A stretch of 15,790 nucleotides of DNA, from the NCBI GenBank assembly GCA_011322755.1, contig DRLZ01000377.1, forward strand, positions 1 to 15,790, read 5' to 3'. The translations under genes and the position numbers were made by a program. Shown here in pieces: positions 13,260 through 15,790 of the stretch. The notes below the pieces were generated by a model, which was not told the DNA's origin, ran no database searches, and saw only the letters and a program-made list of their open reading frames with translations. This stretch comes from Crenotrichaceae bacterium. Its GTDB lineage: Bacteria; Pseudomonadota; Gammaproteobacteria; Methylococcales; DRLZ01. Positions within the stretch are counted from its first letter, which is position 1, and each line of letters begins with the position of its first letter.

Positions 13260-15428
13260 ATGATTAATTTTCACAAAATATATTGTAATGACTCTGATCA
13301 TTCAGATTCATTTACGAGAGGATCAGATGTATTGCCGTTTTATCGTTTGTTAAAATCGTCTGGACTACGAACTTGTAGCCAGATTTTCAAGAACTTCTCA
13401 ATGTTTTTCTGCAGCATGGTGTTTGCTTGCATTCTGTTAGGAGCGAGTACAACTTCATCATTTGCAGCAAACAAGCTCAAGGCTTTTGCCTGTGCAGAGG
13501 GGTTTGGTGCTTCAGCTACAGGTGGTCGCGGTGGTGATGTCTATCACGTCACCAAACTTTCAGATGATGGGTCTGCAGGGACACTACGACATGGTTTAAC
13601 CTCAGCCAGAGGCCCAAGGACTATCGTTTTCGACATCGGTGGTAATATCAAGCTGAAAAACTGGTTAAAGATTAAAAATGACAGAATAACAATTGCTGGC
13701 CAAACTGCACCCGGCGGCGGAATCACAGTCAGTGGATACCCTCTCGGTATCACCGGTAGCTCAAACATTATCGTTCGCTACATGCGCTTTCGAGTGGGGC
13801 CTTTCAATGTCATCAATCCAAAAGGCGGTGGTAATGGTAATCGAGGTTTACATGGTAATGGTGCCGATGCTATTTTTGTCAGTGGTGCGAACCATGTCAT
13901 TATGGATCATCTTTCTGCTTCCTGGGCGTTAGATGAAACAGTCGATATCCAGAAGTCAGAAAACATCACTCTTCAGCACTCTATCATTGCAGACAGTTTA
14001 GATGACTCTCTACACCCTGAGGGACCACATAGTAAGGGCATCCTTGCTATCGGTGAAACAACAAAGTCAGCGCTGGCTAGAGGTGTTGGCGGGTACACTT
14101 TTTACCGAAACCTCCTGGCACACCACAACAATCGCAGTCCTCTACTGGACGGCAGGCCACCCGCATGGATGGGCGCTGAGTTTATTAACAATGTTATCTA
14201 TGACTGGGGAAAACGTCCTGGCCACAACAACGTCTCCAATGTACAACTGAACTATATCAATAACTATATCGTCGTCGGGCCCAGTGTCAAAGTTCGGCAT
14301 CTTGATCAGGCAATGCGCAAAGGCAAAAGGAATAATGGGGCTTTCACCATCTTCTATTCCGGAAATTTTATTGATTCTGACCTGGATAGTAAACATGATG
14401 GCAGACTAGTTGGAGATAGTGCGTTTGATCGCTTTAAAAATAAGGAGCGTTTAAACAGCAGACTACCTTTTCCACTCAAAGGGGATAAAATTGCTTCTGC
14501 AAATACTGCATATCAGAGTGTTCTTCAAAATGCCGGGGCATCTTTGATTCGTGACAGCCTTGATCGCAGGGTTATCAAAGAAGTAAAAAATCGTTCTGGT
14601 CGCATCATTGATAGCCCTTCTGATGTCGGTGGACTCATCTCGCTTGCCAGAGGAACAGCGCCTATCGACTCTGATAGAGACGGCATGCCGGACGATTGGG
14701 AACTACAAAATGGACTTGATCCAGATAATGCAAGTGATCGTAACCAGACGAACCTAAGCTCAGCCGGCTATACTAACCTGGAAGTCTATCTGGATTCCAT
14801 TGTTGCATCAGCAGGCTTATGTGATACTGGACCTGATACTGTAGTAGTTCCTCCTACTCCTACTCCTACTCCTCCTCAAAGTGGCAATGCCATTTCTACT
14901 GTTCAGGCAGTTATTTCCACAGGGAAAGACGATGCAGAAGAAAGAAAGAGTGGTCAGGTAATCGTTGGAAGTAAAGACATTGATCTAGTTAAATCGGGTA
15001 GCAATCAAACAATAGGACTACGTTTCAAAGGATTGAATATCCCTAATGCAGCAACAATTATCAGTGCATCAATCCAGTTTACAAGCAAAACAACCCGCTC
15101 AGGAACCACGTCACTCACGATTGAGGGAGAAAAGTCTGACAATGCTGCGAGGTTCAATAGAGATAACCGAAAAAATATCTCTTCAAGATCAAGAACAGCG
15201 ACAGCCGTATCATGGTCTCCTGCCGCATGGGGTAGAGCTGGCAACGCAGGCTCTGATCAAAAAACTCCTGATCTGAGTCAGATTATTCAGGAAATTGTTG
15301 ATCGTCCAGGCTGGTCCAGCAATAACGCTATCGTACTGATTATTTCAGGCAGCGGGAAGCGTGACGCATATTCTTATGAAGGAAAACGATCTAAAGCGCC
15401 TGTCCTTCAAATCAAATATCAAGAATAA
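13260..15428 (+). CDS. Secreted pectate-lyase-like enzyme with C-terminal accessory domain
   Basis: A 722-residue exported enzyme. A hydrophobic segment (48-65) and SFAA (67-70) form the signal peptide. Residues about 75-460 are a right-handed beta-helix of the pectate lyase (PL1/PelC-like) group: GFGASATGGRGGDVYHVT (81-98), IAGQTAPGGGI (145-155), DHLSASWALDETVDI (216-230). Residues 470-512 hold the calcium-binding DSDRDGMPDDWE stretch and GYTNLEVYL usual after such domains. A PTPTPTPP linker (532-539) leads to a beta-rich domain (545-721) with DDAEE, RFNRDN, ISSRSRTAT, WSPAAWG and QIIQEIVDRPGW, seen on other secreted proteins and perhaps substrate-binding or adhesive. The likely role is beta-elimination of pectin or a related uronan outside the cell. 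The start at 13260 leaves a long 47-residue lead; ATG 13401 (Met48) is an alternative. Confidence 0.85.
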   Translation: MINFHKIYCNDSDHSDSFTRGSDVLPFYRLLKSSGLRTCSQIFKNFSMFFCSMVFACILLGASTTSSFAANKLKAFACAEGFGASATGGRGGDVYHVTKLSDDGSAGTLRHGLTSARGPRTIVFDIGGNIKLKNWLKIKNDRITIAGQTAPGGGITVSGYPLGITGSSNIIVRYMRFRVGPFNVINPKGGGNGNRGLHGNGADAIFVSGANHVIMDHLSASWALDETVDIQKSENITLQHSIIADSLDDSLHPEGPHSKGILAIGETTKSALARGVGGYTFYRNLLAHHNNRSPLLDGRPPAWMGAEFINNVIYDWGKRPGHNNVSNVQLNYINNYIVVGPSVKVRHLDQAMRKGKRNNGAFTIFYSGNFIDSDLDSKHDGRLVGDSAFDRFKNKERLNSRLPFPLKGDKIASANTAYQSVLQNAGASLIRDSLDRRVIKEVKNRSGRIIDSPSDVGGLISLARGTAPIDSDRDGMPDDWELQNGLDPDNASDRNQTNLSSAGYTNLEVYLDSIVASAGLCDTGPDTVVVPPTPTPTPPQSGNAISTVQAVISTGKDDAEERKSGQVIVGSKDIDLVKSGSNQTIGLRFKGLNIPNAATIISASIQFTSKTTRSGTTSLTIEGEKSDNAARFNRDNRKNISSRSRTATAVSWSPAAWGRAGNAGSDQKTPDLSQIIQEIVDRPGWSSNNAIVLIISGSGKRDAYSYEGKRSKAPVLQIKYQE
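14853..14876 (+). repeat. CCTACT hexamer repeat in the linker
   Basis: Three exact CCTACT units (14853-14870) then CCTCCT, encoding the Pro-Thr linker between the catalytic and C-terminal domains. In-frame slippage would only change linker length. Confidence 0.8.
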
Positions 15429-15457
15429 CCGTTTAGTTAGACGAGGTGTTTTTAATG

Positions 15458-15491
15458 AGTGACTGTAATTTCATATGAAATTACAGTCACT
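15458..15491. repeat. 34-bp perfect palindrome
   Basis: AGTGACTGTAATTTCAT (15458-15474) is followed at once by its exact complement ATGAAATTACAGTCACT (15475-15491). As RNA it makes a 15-bp hairpin with a 4-nt loop. It lies 29 bp after the lyase stop, but neither side has a T tract, so it is not a standard terminator. It could protect the mRNA 3' end or be a protein-binding site. Confidence 0.8.
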
Positions 15492-15526
15492 TGATAGCAT
15501 CCAAGGTAAAGGTACGCTCAGAAAAC

Positions 15527-15572
15527 CCAAGATTAACCACCGACTGGTGTCGGTGGCTTGGTTATCTTTTAT
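15527..15572 (+). terminator. Terminator-like hairpin after the lyase gene
   Basis: CCACCGAC (15537-15544) and GTCGGTGG (15549-15556) form a GC-rich 8-bp stem with loop TGGT, extended by CCAAG/CTTGG (15527-15531 with 15557-15561) across a 5-nt bulge. TTATCTTTTATT follows, a fair T-rich tail. Probable end of the lyase transcript. Confidence 0.55.
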
Positions 15573-15790
15573 TCAGTCTATATCTACTCTCATCAGCACA
15601 TCATTCGAAGACGTTTTCAAAAAATATGCGATTGCTTACATCCATAGTCTGCAGTTGATGCAGACAAAGACATATAGGTTAATCCTCTCGAAATAGCGAC
15701 CAACCACGATCACATCCACCAGACATGCTCATTTTCGTAGACATTAGGCTATTAAAATCACTAGCCTCCAATCGTCTCATACAGTTTATC

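Larger units (their letters stand above)
15429..15790. other. 362-bp right end without a convincing gene
   Basis: Contains the palindrome and terminator listed separately and a 6-bp hairpin GTCTGC/GCAGAC (15647-15652 with 15660-15665). The remaining DNA shows no ribosome site followed by a plausible frame. On the minus strand a frame is open from the edge to a stop at 15679-15681, too short to judge. Confidence 0.5.

Noticed and set aside
15475..15696. 73-codon plus-strand open frame after the lyase
   Set aside because: Starts inside the perfect palindrome and reads through the terminator hairpin; no ribosome site and no recognisable protein.

Overview
The window looks like chromosomal DNA from a Gammaproteobacterium of moderate, rather low GC. 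ProS and RtcR closely resemble their E. coli counterparts as I remember them, and secreted polysaccharide-degrading and sugar-oxidising enzymes suggest an organism living near plant or algal biomass. No species can be named from sequence alone. I saw no insertion sequence, prophage or CRISPR array.

Layout. 30-1725 (+): a 53-residue lipoprotein followed 10 bases later by a secreted PQQ-dependent sugar dehydrogenase carrying an extra C-terminal domain. 1777-5005: an RNA-repair locus with rtcB (-) and rtcR (+) divergent around a near-perfect sigma-54 promoter. RtcR, an AAA+ activator with a CARF-like sensor, is expected to switch on the RNA ligase RtcB. The rtcB leader is about 200 nt and holds a possible 11-codon peptide, and rtcR may be read from a leaderless mRNA. 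5056-7763 (-): a PilZ protein and a large M48 membrane protease with a TerB-like tail. 7909-9263 (-): TupB and TupC of a tungstate ABC importer, with no TupA binding protein beside them. 9341-11068 (+): proS.

Between proS and the next gene lies the best candidate for an undescribed element: a compact set of abutting hairpins ending in a hairpin plus eight T on the minus strand. Two stems pair fully only when read on that strand, where they form G-U wobbles. This suggests a small RNA of about 200 nt converging on proS. It is followed by an uncharacterised 176-residue helical protein (11363-11893, +) with a strong terminator.

11970-13259 has no convincing gene. Its second half is rich in inverted repeats, including an interleaved 10-bp and 9-bp pair just ahead of a large secreted pectate-lyase-like enzyme (13260-15428, +). 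KdgR-like and CRP-like boxes also lie there. The right end (15429-15790) holds a 34-bp perfect palindrome, a terminator-like hairpin and no convincing gene.
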